This document shows positions 1 to 5,778 of a stretch of 7,370 nt of DNA, one piece after another (the stretch's first letter is position 1; every line of letters starts with the position of its first letter). The notes under the pieces were generated by a model. The model did no database searches and was not told the origin of the DNA. It saw only the letters and a program-made list of their open reading frames with translations. The DNA is taken from contig CAJMSV010000085.1 of NCBI GenBank assembly GCA_905216175.1, positions 1 through 7,370 of the forward strand, read 5' to 3'. This DNA comes from an uncultured bacterium. GTDB lineage: Bacteria > Actinomycetota > Coriobacteriia > Coriobacteriales > Coriobacteriaceae. The position numbers were made by a program, and so were the translations under genes.

Positions 1-93
1 AAAACGGAATAGACGGACCGACCGTCCGGCTGAGTCTGGGAAGAGGTGCCGGGCGGCGGGCGGAGCATGGCCACCGGACCTATCGAAACACAT
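1..93 (-). CDS. Possible start of a leftward gene cut by the left edge
   Basis: On the - strand an ATG at 93 opens a frame that runs without a stop to the left edge, 31 codons. An AAGGA motif (103-107) lies 9 nt before it, and a GC-rich hairpin followed by TTTT lies just further upstream. This is the arrangement of an attenuated leader in front of a gene. The peptide (beginning MCFDRSGGHAPP) resembles nothing I know and is too short to judge. A second ATG at 68 in another frame is also open to the edge. This is a weak call based on the upstream signals alone. Confidence 0.2.
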   Translation of the reverse strand, partial: MCFDRSGGHAPPAARHLFPDSAGRSVRLFRF

Positions 94-117
94 CTCCACC
101 GTTCCTTCAACTGGGAA

Positions 118-157
118 AACGGCGCCCCCGGACCCCAGGAGGGGCCGCGGGGGCGTT
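118..157 (-). terminator. GC-rich hairpin with T-run, possible attenuator (leftward)
   Basis: The stem pairs 118-120 with 155-157, GCCCCC (124-129) with GGGGGC (149-154) and CCCC (133-136) with GGGG (141-144), closing on an AGGA loop. Read on the - strand the stem is followed by GTTTTCCC, so it has the shape of a Rho-independent terminator for leftward transcription. A possible Shine-Dalgarno and ATG (93) follow within about 25 nt, which would fit attenuation. No riboswitch core or T-box motif was recognised upstream. Confidence 0.35.
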
Positions 158-369
158 CGGCCAACTGCGGGAATGGCCTATCCGCTCAATGTGTTCGGCT
201 GAGATCGGAAATCAACCCAGTTCTCAATTCCCTTGACATTTACTCAGATTTGCCTTCGTTTATTCGCTTTGAAATATCTATTTCTGCTGGTAATTAAGCC
301 AGTTATCAGTTTTTTAATAGCATTTTATTTATTTGCACAACATTTTGCTCAAGAGCATGCATCCTGCGA

Positions 370-388
370 ACGGTCGAAAATCGACCGT
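370..388. repeat. Perfect 8-bp inverted repeat, operator-like
   Basis: ACGGTCGA and TCGACCGT are separated by AAA, giving ACGGTCGAAAATCGACCGT. It lies in the AT-rich stretch. The size and symmetry suit a dimeric DNA-binding protein, but no promoter or gene can be tied to it, so the role is unknown. Confidence 0.4.
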
Positions 389-537
389 GAACGGTAGGTC
401 ATTAATCGGGAGGAATAGACTACCAAATTGATGGGAATATCTTTATCATATCGGTAGTTAGAAGCGTAATGTTCAGACAACCATATCTGAATTTTCACGC
501 AGATTTTAGGCATCAATTCGCCCAAATCGCCTGAGGA

Positions 538-568
538 CACCGCAAAGGTGTCTGTTCCCTTTGCGGTG
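538..568 (-). terminator. Hairpin repeat downstream of the HAD gene (family 2, copy A)
   Basis: CACCGCAAAGG (538-548) pairs perfectly with CCTTTGCGGTG (558-568) around a 9-nt loop. It starts 14 nt after the HAD stop codon in the direction of transcription. The loop and inner stem (GGTGTCTGTTCCC on the + strand) match those of the hairpins at 1502-1528 and 3089-3123, so it is a copy of the same repeat. No T-run follows on the - strand, so it may protect or process the mRNA end rather than act as a classic terminator. Confidence 0.6.
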
Positions 569-582
569 ACTCTCCCCCGGCG

Positions 583-1404
583 CTACAGCAGATGTTCCTC
601 GATAAAGATCGCGATGCCGTCTTTGTCGTTGCTCGCGGTTACAAAGTCGGCGGCGGCACGAGTGGCGTCGCTGCCATTTGCCATGGCCACACCCACGCCG
701 GCGTCGGCCACCATGCAGGTGTCGTTGTCCGCATCGCCAAACACGCAGATGTTCTGGAGCTCCATGTCGTTGAGCTCCGCCACGCGCACAAGGCCGCGCG
801 TCTTGGACACGCGCGGATCCATGAACTCGTAGAGCCGCTGCGTGGTTTGCAGAGCCGCCGCCTTAACAGTGTCATCGGCAAACGTCGACGCCCGCTCAAT
901 CACCCGCGGCATTACCTCGGGCGCCATGGTAAACATCACCTTGGGCTGCGGCTCGCGCAAGAACTCGGCAAAATTGACCACCTGGTAGGGCACGCCGTCG
1001 ACACGCGACAGGTGCTCGACGCACGCGTTGCTCTCGGGCACGTAGAACACGCCGTCTCGGGGGCAGACGGGCGTTGCCGGAAGGTCCGCCATGTGCTTGC
1101 AGATGCGCGCGATGGTCTCGCCCGGCAGCGGATAGCTCAGCTCGTTGATGTCGTGCGCGCGGTCGATGACCTCGGCGCCACCGCAGCCCACGAGCACGTC
1201 CACCAGGCCTTCGATGCCCCAGAGCTCGTACATGGCCTCGGTCGCGTGGGCGTCGCGCCCGGTGCACAGGCCAAAGAGCACGCCGCGCTCGCGCAGGGCG
1301 CGGATCGCCGCCACGGTGCGCGGGGACACCGTGTGCTGGCTCGTGAGCAGCGTGCCGTCGATATCGCAGAACACGGCTTTGATATGGCTGAAGGTGGTGT
1401 CCAT
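583..1404 (-). CDS. Cof-type HAD-IIB family phosphatase
   Basis: This is a 273-residue cytoplasmic hydrolase of the haloacid dehalogenase superfamily, subclass IIB (Cof type). These are Mg-dependent phosphatases that act mostly on sugar phosphates, nucleotides or cofactor phosphates. All four HAD motifs are visible: DIDGT with nucleophile D14 and acid D16, CTGR with T48, the motif III lysine K201 in VSKTRG, and GDADND with D224 and D228. The cap domain lies between motifs II and III (about 80-190). Length is normal for the family. The ATG at 1404 has AGAAAGG (1410-1416) 5 nt upstream, and the frame starts 13 residues before the nucleophile, as expected. It has its own promoter (1460-1490) and a hairpin after its stop, so it is probably monocistronic. 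The substrate cannot be read from the sequence. Confidence 0.93.
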   Translation of the reverse strand: MDTTFSHIKAVFCDIDGTLLTSQHTVSPRTVAAIRALRERGVLFGLCTGRDAHATEAMYELWGIEGLVDVLVGCGGAEVIDRAHDINELSYPLPGETIARICKHMADLPATPVCPRDGVFYVPESNACVEHLSRVDGVPYQVVNFAEFLREPQPKVMFTMAPEVMPRVIERASTFADDTVKAAALQTTQRLYEFMDPRVSKTRGLVRVAELNDMELQNICVFGDADNDTCMVADAGVGVAMANGSDATRAAADFVTASNDKDGIAIFIEEHLL

Positions 1405-1459
1405 GGGGGCCTTTCTGGGTTGTGTGGCGGTGTGGGGTGTATTCGTGAACGGCGTACAT

Positions 1460-1490
1460 GGTATACCAAGGCACAGGCGCGGCCTGTCAA
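1460..1490 (-). promoter_or_regulatory. Promoter of the HAD gene with an embedded inverted repeat
   Basis: On the - strand TTGACA (1490-1485) is a consensus -35 box, and TATACC (1465-1460) preceded by TGG makes an extended -10 box; the spacer is 19 bp. The predicted transcript starts near 1453, giving a leader of about 50 nt. A perfect inverted repeat ACAGGC-GCG-GCCTGT (1473-1487) fills the spacer and overlaps the -35 box, so a repressor bound there would block polymerase. The -35 box directly follows the T-rich tail of the hairpin at 1502-1528, so the preceding unit ends where this one begins. Confidence 0.6.
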
Positions 1491-1501
1491 AGCAAAAACC
1501 C

Positions 1502-1528
1502 CCACAAAGGTGCCTGGCCCCTTTGTGG
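1502..1528 (-). terminator. Hairpin repeat and terminator after the MFS gene (family 2, copy B)
   Basis: CCACAAAGG (1502-1510) pairs with CCTTTGTGG (1520-1528) around a 9-nt loop. On the - strand the stem is followed by GGG and then TTTTTGCTTT, a reasonable Rho-independent terminator for the MFS gene, whose stop is about 100 nt upstream. Stem, loop and tail match copy C at 3089-3123 almost base for base. Confidence 0.65.
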
Positions 1529-1563
1529 TGGCCGGACCCGAAGGGTGTCCCGGCCCGGGACGC

Positions 1564-1628
1564 AAACCATCACAACATTCGACGTTTTTCGGCAAAATCG
1601 TGATTTTAATCGAATGTTGTGATGGTTT
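1564..1628 (-). repeat. 65-bp palindromic repeat, copy 1
   Basis: The 19-bp arms AAACCATCACAACATTCGA (1564-1582) and its exact complement (1610-1628) enclose a 27-nt centre. The centre is asymmetric. Its reverse complement shares CGATTTTG and AAAAACGTCGA with copies 2 and 3, so this copy is inverted relative to them; by eye about 56 of 65 positions match copy 2 after reversal. It ends directly against the MFS stop codon (1629-1631), so it forms the first bases of that gene's 3' untranslated region. On the + strand the right arm runs into TTTTT. Confidence 0.9.
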
Positions 1629-2915
1629 TTACTGCTTTGCGGCACGATCAAAATGCCAACGACCAAATAGCAGCAACGCCGCGGGAACCGCCGTCACGAC
1701 CATGCCCGCCCCGATGAGCGTCTGCTGCACGCCAAATGTCGCCGCCAGCCACGGGGCAATCGCCAGCGGCGCCACGCCGGCAAACATATTGCCAAAGCCC
1801 ATGACCGAGTTGACGCGACCGAGCTGCTCGAGCGGGGCCGTCGTTTGCACGATAGTGTTGTGGAGCGGGTTGACGACGCCCCACGCCACGCCCAGGACAA
1901 TCTGGCCGACGAGGGCTACACCCACGTACGGCGTTCCCACATAGAGCAAACTTCCCAGGCCCACGGACATGAGCGCCACGAGCAGGGTTTTAAGGTTGAC
2001 CAGGTGCGGCGGCAAGCGGAGCGCGACCACGGCGCCCAGCACCGCGCCCACACCGCTGGCCGACGAGAGCCAGCCCATCCACTCGACACCGACATGCAGA
2101 ATATCACGGTAGAAGAACGACTCCAGCGGATCGAAGGCGCCGTAGCCAAAGTTTGAAAGGAAAATAATGCAGAACAGCAAGGCGAGGATACTGTTGGTGA
2201 AGACTGTCTTGATGCTTGTCGCGAAGGTGACGCGGGCGAACGTGCTGGGGTTGGAGCTTTGGCTGGCAGTGATTGCCGTTGTACCGCTGTCCGCGGGAGT
2301 ACTTTCGCGCGCGGCGACGCGACCTGCTTGCGGTCTAAAGCCCCAGCCGGCAATGAGCGCCAACGCGGTAAAGAGCATCATAAGCACGAACACCGCGCGC
2401 GACGACGCAGCCGCCGCGACAAAGCCGCCCAGTGTGGGGCCAACGATGATACTCACGTTTGAAAACATGGCGATGGCGGAGTTGATGTCTTTGAGCTCGG
2501 CGGGGTCGTCGGTGAGGTAGGCTGGATAGGATGTGGCGATGGGCTGGGCGAACCCCATCACGAAGCCCAGCAGCACCGCGCCGAGCAGGACGATGCCGGT
2601 CGCGCTGCCAAAGGCGATGATTGCCGCGCCGGTTGCCAGCGTGCCCACGATGCTCAGCAAGAAATGACGGCGCGGGCCCCAAGCGTCGAGCGCCGCTCCA
2701 CCCGCAAAGGATCCCAAGATCACGAATACGTTCATAAAAAGGACGGCCAGCGATGTCGCCACGACCGAGGCACCGTCTGCATAGGTGAGCGTTCCGATAA
2801 CGCCGATAAAGTAGCTGGTCTGAAAACCGGTGTAGATGAGAAAGCGCATCGCCACCAGGCGCTTGGCCTGCACGGACAGCGATGATTGAGGCTTTGAGAA
2901 AAGAGGGGCGAGCAT
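1629..2915 (-). CDS. MFS transporter, probable drug/metabolite exporter
   Basis: This is a 428-residue inner-membrane protein of the major facilitator superfamily. About twelve hydrophobic segments fall in two halves (roughly 20-192 and 240-418) joined by a hydrophilic loop at about 194-238. After the second helix comes DAWGPRR (77-83), a form of MFS motif A. Similar features in the second half (GRVNSVMGFGNMF, about 366-378) recall the DHA3/EntS-like proton-driven exporters. That subgroup call is family knowledge applied by eye, and the substrate is unknown. The ATG at 2915 is chosen over upstream ATGs at 2954 and 2933 because AAGGAG (2921-2926) lies 5 nt before it. The long leader holds a hairpin (2943-2965). 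The gene is followed immediately by the 65-bp palindrome and then a terminator-like hairpin, and appears to be transcribed alone. Confidence 0.9.
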   Translation of the reverse strand: MLAPLFSKPQSSLSVQAKRLVAMRFLIYTGFQTSYFIGVIGTLTYADGASVVATSLAVLFMNVFVILGSFAGGAALDAWGPRRHFLLSIVGTLATGAAIIAFGSATGIVLLGAVLLGFVMGFAQPIATSYPAYLTDDPAELKDINSAIAMFSNVSIIVGPTLGGFVAAAASSRAVFVLMMLFTALALIAGWGFRPQAGRVAARESTPADSGTTAITASQSSNPSTFARVTFATSIKTVFTNSILALLFCIIFLSNFGYGAFDPLESFFYRDILHVGVEWMGWLSSASGVGAVLGAVVALRLPPHLVNLKTLLVALMSVGLGSLLYVGTPYVGVALVGQIVLGVAWGVVNPLHNTIVQTTAPLEQLGRVNSVMGFGNMFAGVAPLAIAPWLAATFGVQQTLIGAGMVVTAVPAALLLFGRWHFDRAAKQ

Positions 2916-2920
2916 GGAGA

Positions 2921-2926
2921 CTCCTT
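2921..2926 (-). promoter_or_regulatory. Ribosome binding site deciding the MFS start
   Basis: AAGGAG on the - strand, 5 nt before the ATG at 2915. The earlier in-frame ATG codons at 2933 and 2954 have nothing comparable, and 2933 lies inside the leader inverted repeat. Confidence 0.8.
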
Positions 2927-2992
2927 GTTTCATACGAATACGGACGGTGGGCATTCGCCACCGTCTGTCAAATCAATCTATCCGCATGAAAC
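2927..2992 (-). promoter_or_regulatory. MFS leader with nested inverted repeats
   Basis: Two inverted repeats are nested just upstream of the MFS ribosome site. The inner one, GACGGTGG (2943-2950) with CCACCGTC (2958-2965), is perfect. The outer one pairs GTTTCATACG (2927-2936) with CGCATGAAAC (2983-2992), one mismatch. They could be operator sites or form an RNA structure next to the Shine-Dalgarno. A TTGACA (2971-2966) borders the inner repeat but has no -10 box at a usable distance. Confidence 0.35.
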
Positions 2993-3051
2993 ATTAAGGA
3001 CGCATCTAGCCCCTTCTCTCCGTTTTTCGCCCGTCATGAACTACTTGGTAG

Positions 3052-3081
3052 ATTGTAAGGCATGTCCCACACATCTACTAA
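3052..3081 (-). promoter_or_regulatory. Candidate MFS promoter
   Basis: On the - strand TACAAT (3057-3052) is a good -10 box; the -35 at 18-bp spacing, TTAGTA (3081-3076), is poor. Directly downstream is a perfect inverted repeat CTAC-TTG-GTAG (3041-3051) covering the likely start site. The implied leader is about 130 nt. The call is tentative. Confidence 0.3.
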
Positions 3082-3088
3082 AGCAAAA

Positions 3089-3123
3089 TCCACCACAAAG
3101 GTGCTTGGCCCCTTTGTGGTGGA
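3089..3123 (-). terminator. Terminator of the moaA-moaC/mobB operon (family 2, copy C)
   Basis: TCCACCACAAAGG (3089-3101) pairs perfectly with CCTTTGTGGTGGA (3111-3123) around a 9-nt loop, and the - strand continues with TTTTGCTTT. It lies about 57 nt past the fusion gene's stop, in the right orientation for a Rho-independent terminator. It is the best-formed of the three related hairpins. Confidence 0.75.
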
Positions 3124-3180
3124 AATGACGTTTGCCCAGATAAAACCTGCCATGGCAGCGCAGCGAGCCGGTTCCAAGCC

Positions 3181-4482
3181 TTAAAGATGGTCTTGGATGA
3201 GATCGCAGATGGCTCGGGCGTCGTTGATGTTGATGGCTCGGGTCGCAAAGCCGGCGTCGAAGGCCTGACGCGCCAGGGCCTCGTTGCAGGCAAGGGCCAG
3301 CGTGTGACCGTCGACCAGGTCGAGCGAGCTCTTGCCGCGCAGACGGTCGACACCGGAGCGCGCGACCACGATGTTGTCGAAGCCCTCGGTCTTGTAGCCC
3401 TCGATGATCACCACGTCGACATCGTTGTAGCGCGACAGCAGCTCGCGCGCGGGCATCTCGTCCTCCTCGCGTGTGTCGGCGTACTCCGCCCAGCGCGTGG
3501 CGCAGATGAGGCCCACGTGCTTGGATCCGGCCTGGTGATGGCGCCAGGTGTCCTTGGCGGGCACATCGATATCAAAGCCGTGATGCCCATGATGCTTGAG
3601 CGAGCCCACGCGCAGACCGCGGCGGGTGAGCTCGGCAATGACCTTCTCGACGAGCGTGGTCTTTCCCGAGTTCTGGTAGCCGATAAACGCGATCGCGGGG
3701 ACGGCCCGTGTCGGAGCTGCGGGTGCGACGGCGACGGGTGCGCTCGCGGGCGCGGCACCGTCAGCGGCCACGGCCTCAACAGCAGCGGCCTGACGCTCTG
3801 CGCGATCCCACACGCCCGAGCGGCCGCCCTCCTTGTGCAGCAGGCGCACGTCGACGATCTCCATGCCGCGATCGACGGCCTTGCACATGTCATAGATGGT
3901 CAGACACGCGGCACTCGCGCCGGTCAACGCCTCCATCTCAATACCCGTCTTGCCCGTCACGCCGGCCGTAACCAGTACGTGAAAGCCAACCTGCCCGTCT
4001 GTGCGCGCCGGCGCCCAGCCCTCGGGCACGTCCTCGGTCGGCGTCCCCGCCGGAGCGATGGGCGCAATGTCGCACTTGCTCTTGGTAATGAGCAACGGAT
4101 GGCACATGGGAATGATGTCGCTCGTGCGTTTGATGGCCATGATGCCTGCCACGCGCGCGCAGGCAAGCACGTCGCCCTTTTTGGCGCGGTCTTGCAGCAC
4201 CATGGCCTGTGTCTCGGGGTGCATGAGGATGGTGCCCTCGGCGATGGCGATGCGATGAGTCTCGGCCTTGCCGGACACGTCGACCATGCGCACCTCGCCC
4301 TTGGCGTCCACGTGCGTCAGCTCGTCGCGACGGGCGTCGCGGGCGGGCTCGGTGGCAGCACTGGCAGTCGGCTGCGCGGACGCGTCGGCGCTGCCAGCAT
4401 TCGCCGCAGCCGTGACTTTGTGGGCAGACATCGCGGCCCTGCGAGCGGCCTTGGTGGCATCGGCGTACCTGCTCTTGGCCAT
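3181..4482 (-). CDS. MoaC-MobB fusion: cyclic pyranopterin monophosphate synthase + molybdopterin-guanine dinucleotide accessory domain
   Basis: This 433-residue protein joins two molybdenum cofactor enzymes. After an alanine-rich, low-complexity stretch of about 55 residues, MoaC spans about 56-223: MVDVSGK (66-72), MCHPL (126-130), KTGIEMEALTGAS (178-190), YDMCKAVDRG with the probable catalytic D198 and K201, and HKEGGRSG at its end. MoaC turns the MoaA product into cyclic pyranopterin monophosphate. An Ala/Pro/Val linker (about 232-263) leads to MobB (263-433), a P-loop GTPase with Walker A GYQNSGKTT (268-276), SLKHHGHHGFD and VVIIEGYK; MobB assists MobA in attaching GMP to molybdopterin. 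The ATG at 4482 is chosen because GGAGG (4491-4495) lies 8 nt upstream, inside the end of moaA. It starts 4 nt after the moaA stop, so the two are surely cotranscribed. The MoaC part carries a short insertion (about 142-163) compared with E. coli MoaC. Confidence 0.93.
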   Translation of the reverse strand: MAKSRYADATKAARRAAMSAHKVTAAANAGSADASAQPTASAATEPARDARRDELTHVDAKGEVRMVDVSGKAETHRIAIAEGTILMHPETQAMVLQDRAKKGDVLACARVAGIMAIKRTSDIIPMCHPLLITKSKCDIAPIAPAGTPTEDVPEGWAPARTDGQVGFHVLVTAGVTGKTGIEMEALTGASAACLTIYDMCKAVDRGMEIVDVRLLHKEGGRSGVWDRAERQAAAVEAVAADGAAPASAPVAVAPAAPTRAVPAIAFIGYQNSGKTTLVEKVIAELTRRGLRVGSLKHHGHHGFDIDVPAKDTWRHHQAGSKHVGLICATRWAEYADTREEDEMPARELLSRYNDVDVVIIEGYKTEGFDNIVVARSGVDRLRGKSSLDLVDGHTLALACNEALARQAFDAGFATRAININDARAICDLIQDHL

Positions 4483-4486
4483 ATGA

Positions 4487-5542
4487 TCATCCTCCGATTT
4501 GGGACATAAATCGTTGCGTGCCCTCAATTATCGCGTGTTCCTGCGGTTTGTGGGCCACGGCATCGCGCCAAATCGAAAGTACCTGCATATCATCACCACG
4601 GCGCAGCGCTTCACGCACCGAATACTCGGCATCGCTAAACAGGCACGGACGCACGTTGCCATCGGCCGTCAGGCGCAGACGGTTGCAATTCGCACAAAAA
4701 TGGTTGGACATGGCGCTAATAAAGCCGACCGTTCCCGCCGCGCCCGGAAAGTGCCAATAGCGCGCAGGGCCCGCGCCGGCAGGAGCATCGTTGATGTCGA
4801 GCGGCTCGAGCTCGCCCAGTCCCGTCGCGGCGGCCCCGGCGTTGATGCGCGCCCGCAGCTCGTCGCTCGGCACGGTGTCGCTCGCGTCCCACAGCTCGGG
4901 ATTGAGTGCGGGCGCATGCGGGTCCACAGTGCAATGCGAGCTCGTGTGCTCGTCGCCGATGGGCATATATTCGATAAAGCGCAGGTGGATGGGGCGATCG
5001 ACGGTCAAGTGCGCGAGGGCCGCCACATCCTGGTTGAGCCGGCGCACAACAACGCAGTTCACCTTAACGGGCTCAAAGCCCCAAGCCAGCGCCGCATCGA
5101 TGCCGGCCATGGTCTGCTCGAGCCGACCCAGGCGCGTGATCTTTCCAAAGAGCGTAGGATCGAGCGTATCGAGCGAGATGTTGACGCGGTTAAGCCCGGC
5201 ATCTTTGAGCTGCGGCGCCAGCTTGGGCAGCAGGGCGCCGTTGGTGGTAAGCGAGATGTCCCCGATCTGCGGGATCGCACGAATGTCGCGAATGAGCGGG
5301 ATGATGCGGCGGCTGACCAGCGGCTCGCCGCCCGTCAGGCGCACGCGGCGAATGCCCTCCCCCGCCACCAGGCGCACAAAGCGGGCGATTTCCTCGGCGC
5401 TGAGCAGCTCGTCGTGTGCGCGGGGTGCCACGCCATCGGCCGGCATGCAGTAAATGCAGCGGAAATTGCACTTGTCGGTAACGGCAATGCGCAGGTAGTT
5501 GATGTCGCGGCCAAAACCGTCATGTTGCACGTGCCCGTCCAC
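4487..5542 (-). CDS. moaA: GTP 3',8-cyclase MoaA
   Basis: This is a radical SAM enzyme of 351 residues that rearranges GTP to 3',8-cyclo-7,8-dihydro-GTP, the first step of molybdenum cofactor synthesis. The N-terminal cluster motif is CNFRCIYC (C25, C29, C32), followed by TGGEPL (70-75) for SAM binding. The second 4Fe-4S cluster, which binds GTP, uses C283, C286 and C300 in FCANCNRLRL and VRPC. The protein ends in the Gly-Gly tail (350-351) that MoaA proteins need for activity. It is about 20 residues longer than E. coli MoaA, mainly from an extra segment at about 198-224 containing one His and one Cys. The start is a GTG at 5542 with GGGGAGGG a few bases upstream; a second GTG at 5530 is possible. 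It is the first gene of the operon with moaC-mobB. Confidence 0.95.
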   Translation of the reverse strand: MDGHVQHDGFGRDINYLRIAVTDKCNFRCIYCMPADGVAPRAHDELLSAEEIARFVRLVAGEGIRRVRLTGGEPLVSRRIIPLIRDIRAIPQIGDISLTTNGALLPKLAPQLKDAGLNRVNISLDTLDPTLFGKITRLGRLEQTMAGIDAALAWGFEPVKVNCVVVRRLNQDVAALAHLTVDRPIHLRFIEYMPIGDEHTSSHCTVDPHAPALNPELWDASDTVPSDELRARINAGAAATGLGELEPLDINDAPAGAGPARYWHFPGAAGTVGFISAMSNHFCANCNRLRLTADGNVRPCLFSDAEYSVREALRRGDDMQVLSIWRDAVAHKPQEHAIIEGTQRFMSQIGG

Positions 5543-5583
5543 GCAGCCCTCCCCTCACGCGGCATTTTTATTCTTCGGAAAAC

Positions 5584-5589
5584 ATAATA
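5584..5589 (-). promoter_or_regulatory. Candidate -10 box of the moaA operon
   Basis: TATTAT on the - strand lies about 41 nt before the moaA GTG. At 17-18 bp upstream the sequence is only a weak -35 (around TGTCGG). The leader would be about 35 nt, too short for the Moco riboswitch that precedes moaA in some bacteria; none is seen. Confidence 0.4.
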
Positions 5590-5675
5590 CCCCACGAGAG
5601 AATCATGCCGACACCCGTACGACAGGACAGGCCGCTTCGAGCAAAACGGACTTTCCAAGCCCATCCTCAGCATAC

Positions 5676-5740
5676 AAACCATCACAACATTCGATGCTTT
5701 TTCCGATTTTGGCAAAAAACGTCGAATGTTGTGATGGTTT
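5676..5740 (+). repeat. 65-bp palindromic repeat, copy 2
   Basis: Arms AAACCATCACAACATTCGA (5676-5694) and complement (5722-5740) are perfect, and pair one base further outward (5675/5741). The centre continues the stem imperfectly (TTTTT with AAAAA, CC with GG) to a small GATTTT loop, so the whole 65 bp can fold into one long hairpin. It lies 38 bp past the stop of the nuclease-like gene and upstream of the moaA promoter, in the same orientation as copy 3, from which it differs at 3 of 65 positions by eye. Confidence 0.92.
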
Positions 5741-5778
5741 GCCTGCCCACAGCACCCCGTAGAAGGACCGGAACGCCC

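Larger units (their letters stand above)
1..582. other. Region without a convincing gene
   Basis: No open frame here has protein-like composition plus a good ribosome site. Bases 1-200 are very GC-rich. From about 200 to 540 the sequence turns clearly AT-rich, unlike the rest of the window. It contains a GC-rich hairpin (118-157), a perfect palindrome (370-388), a looser inverted repeat with arms ACTACC/GGTAGT (419-424 and 453-458), and the hairpin downstream of the HAD gene (538-568). The composition break suggests an old insertion, a gene remnant or a long regulatory region; I cannot choose between these. Confidence 0.5.

Noticed and set aside
233..238. TTGACA as a rightward -35 box
   Set aside because: No acceptable -10 box lies 16-19 bp downstream and no rightward gene follows.
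46..297. An 83-codon rightward open frame
   Set aside because: It crosses the GC-rich hairpin and the composition break, has no family resemblance, and I see no convincing promoter for it.
336..344. CACAACATT as a partial fourth copy of the 65-bp repeat
   Set aside because: The match is only 9 bp in AT-rich sequence, with no second arm.
349..540. A 63-codon leftward open frame starting with GTG
   Set aside because: It has no ribosome site, resembles nothing, and its start overlaps the 538-568 hairpin; it could at best be a remnant.
592..1944. A 450-codon rightward open frame
   Set aside because: It lies antisense to the HAD gene and the MFS 3' end, and its His/Arg/Ala-rich composition is that of a GC-rich shadow frame; the opposite strand has clear motifs.
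3187..5587. Long rightward open frames opposite moaA and moaC-mobB (3187-4509 and 4499-5587)
   Set aside because: These are complementary-strand shadows of strongly conserved genes with no recognisable domain or ribosome site.
5543..5675. Moco riboswitch upstream of moaA
   Set aside because: The predicted leader is about 35 nt and no multi-stem conserved structure was seen.
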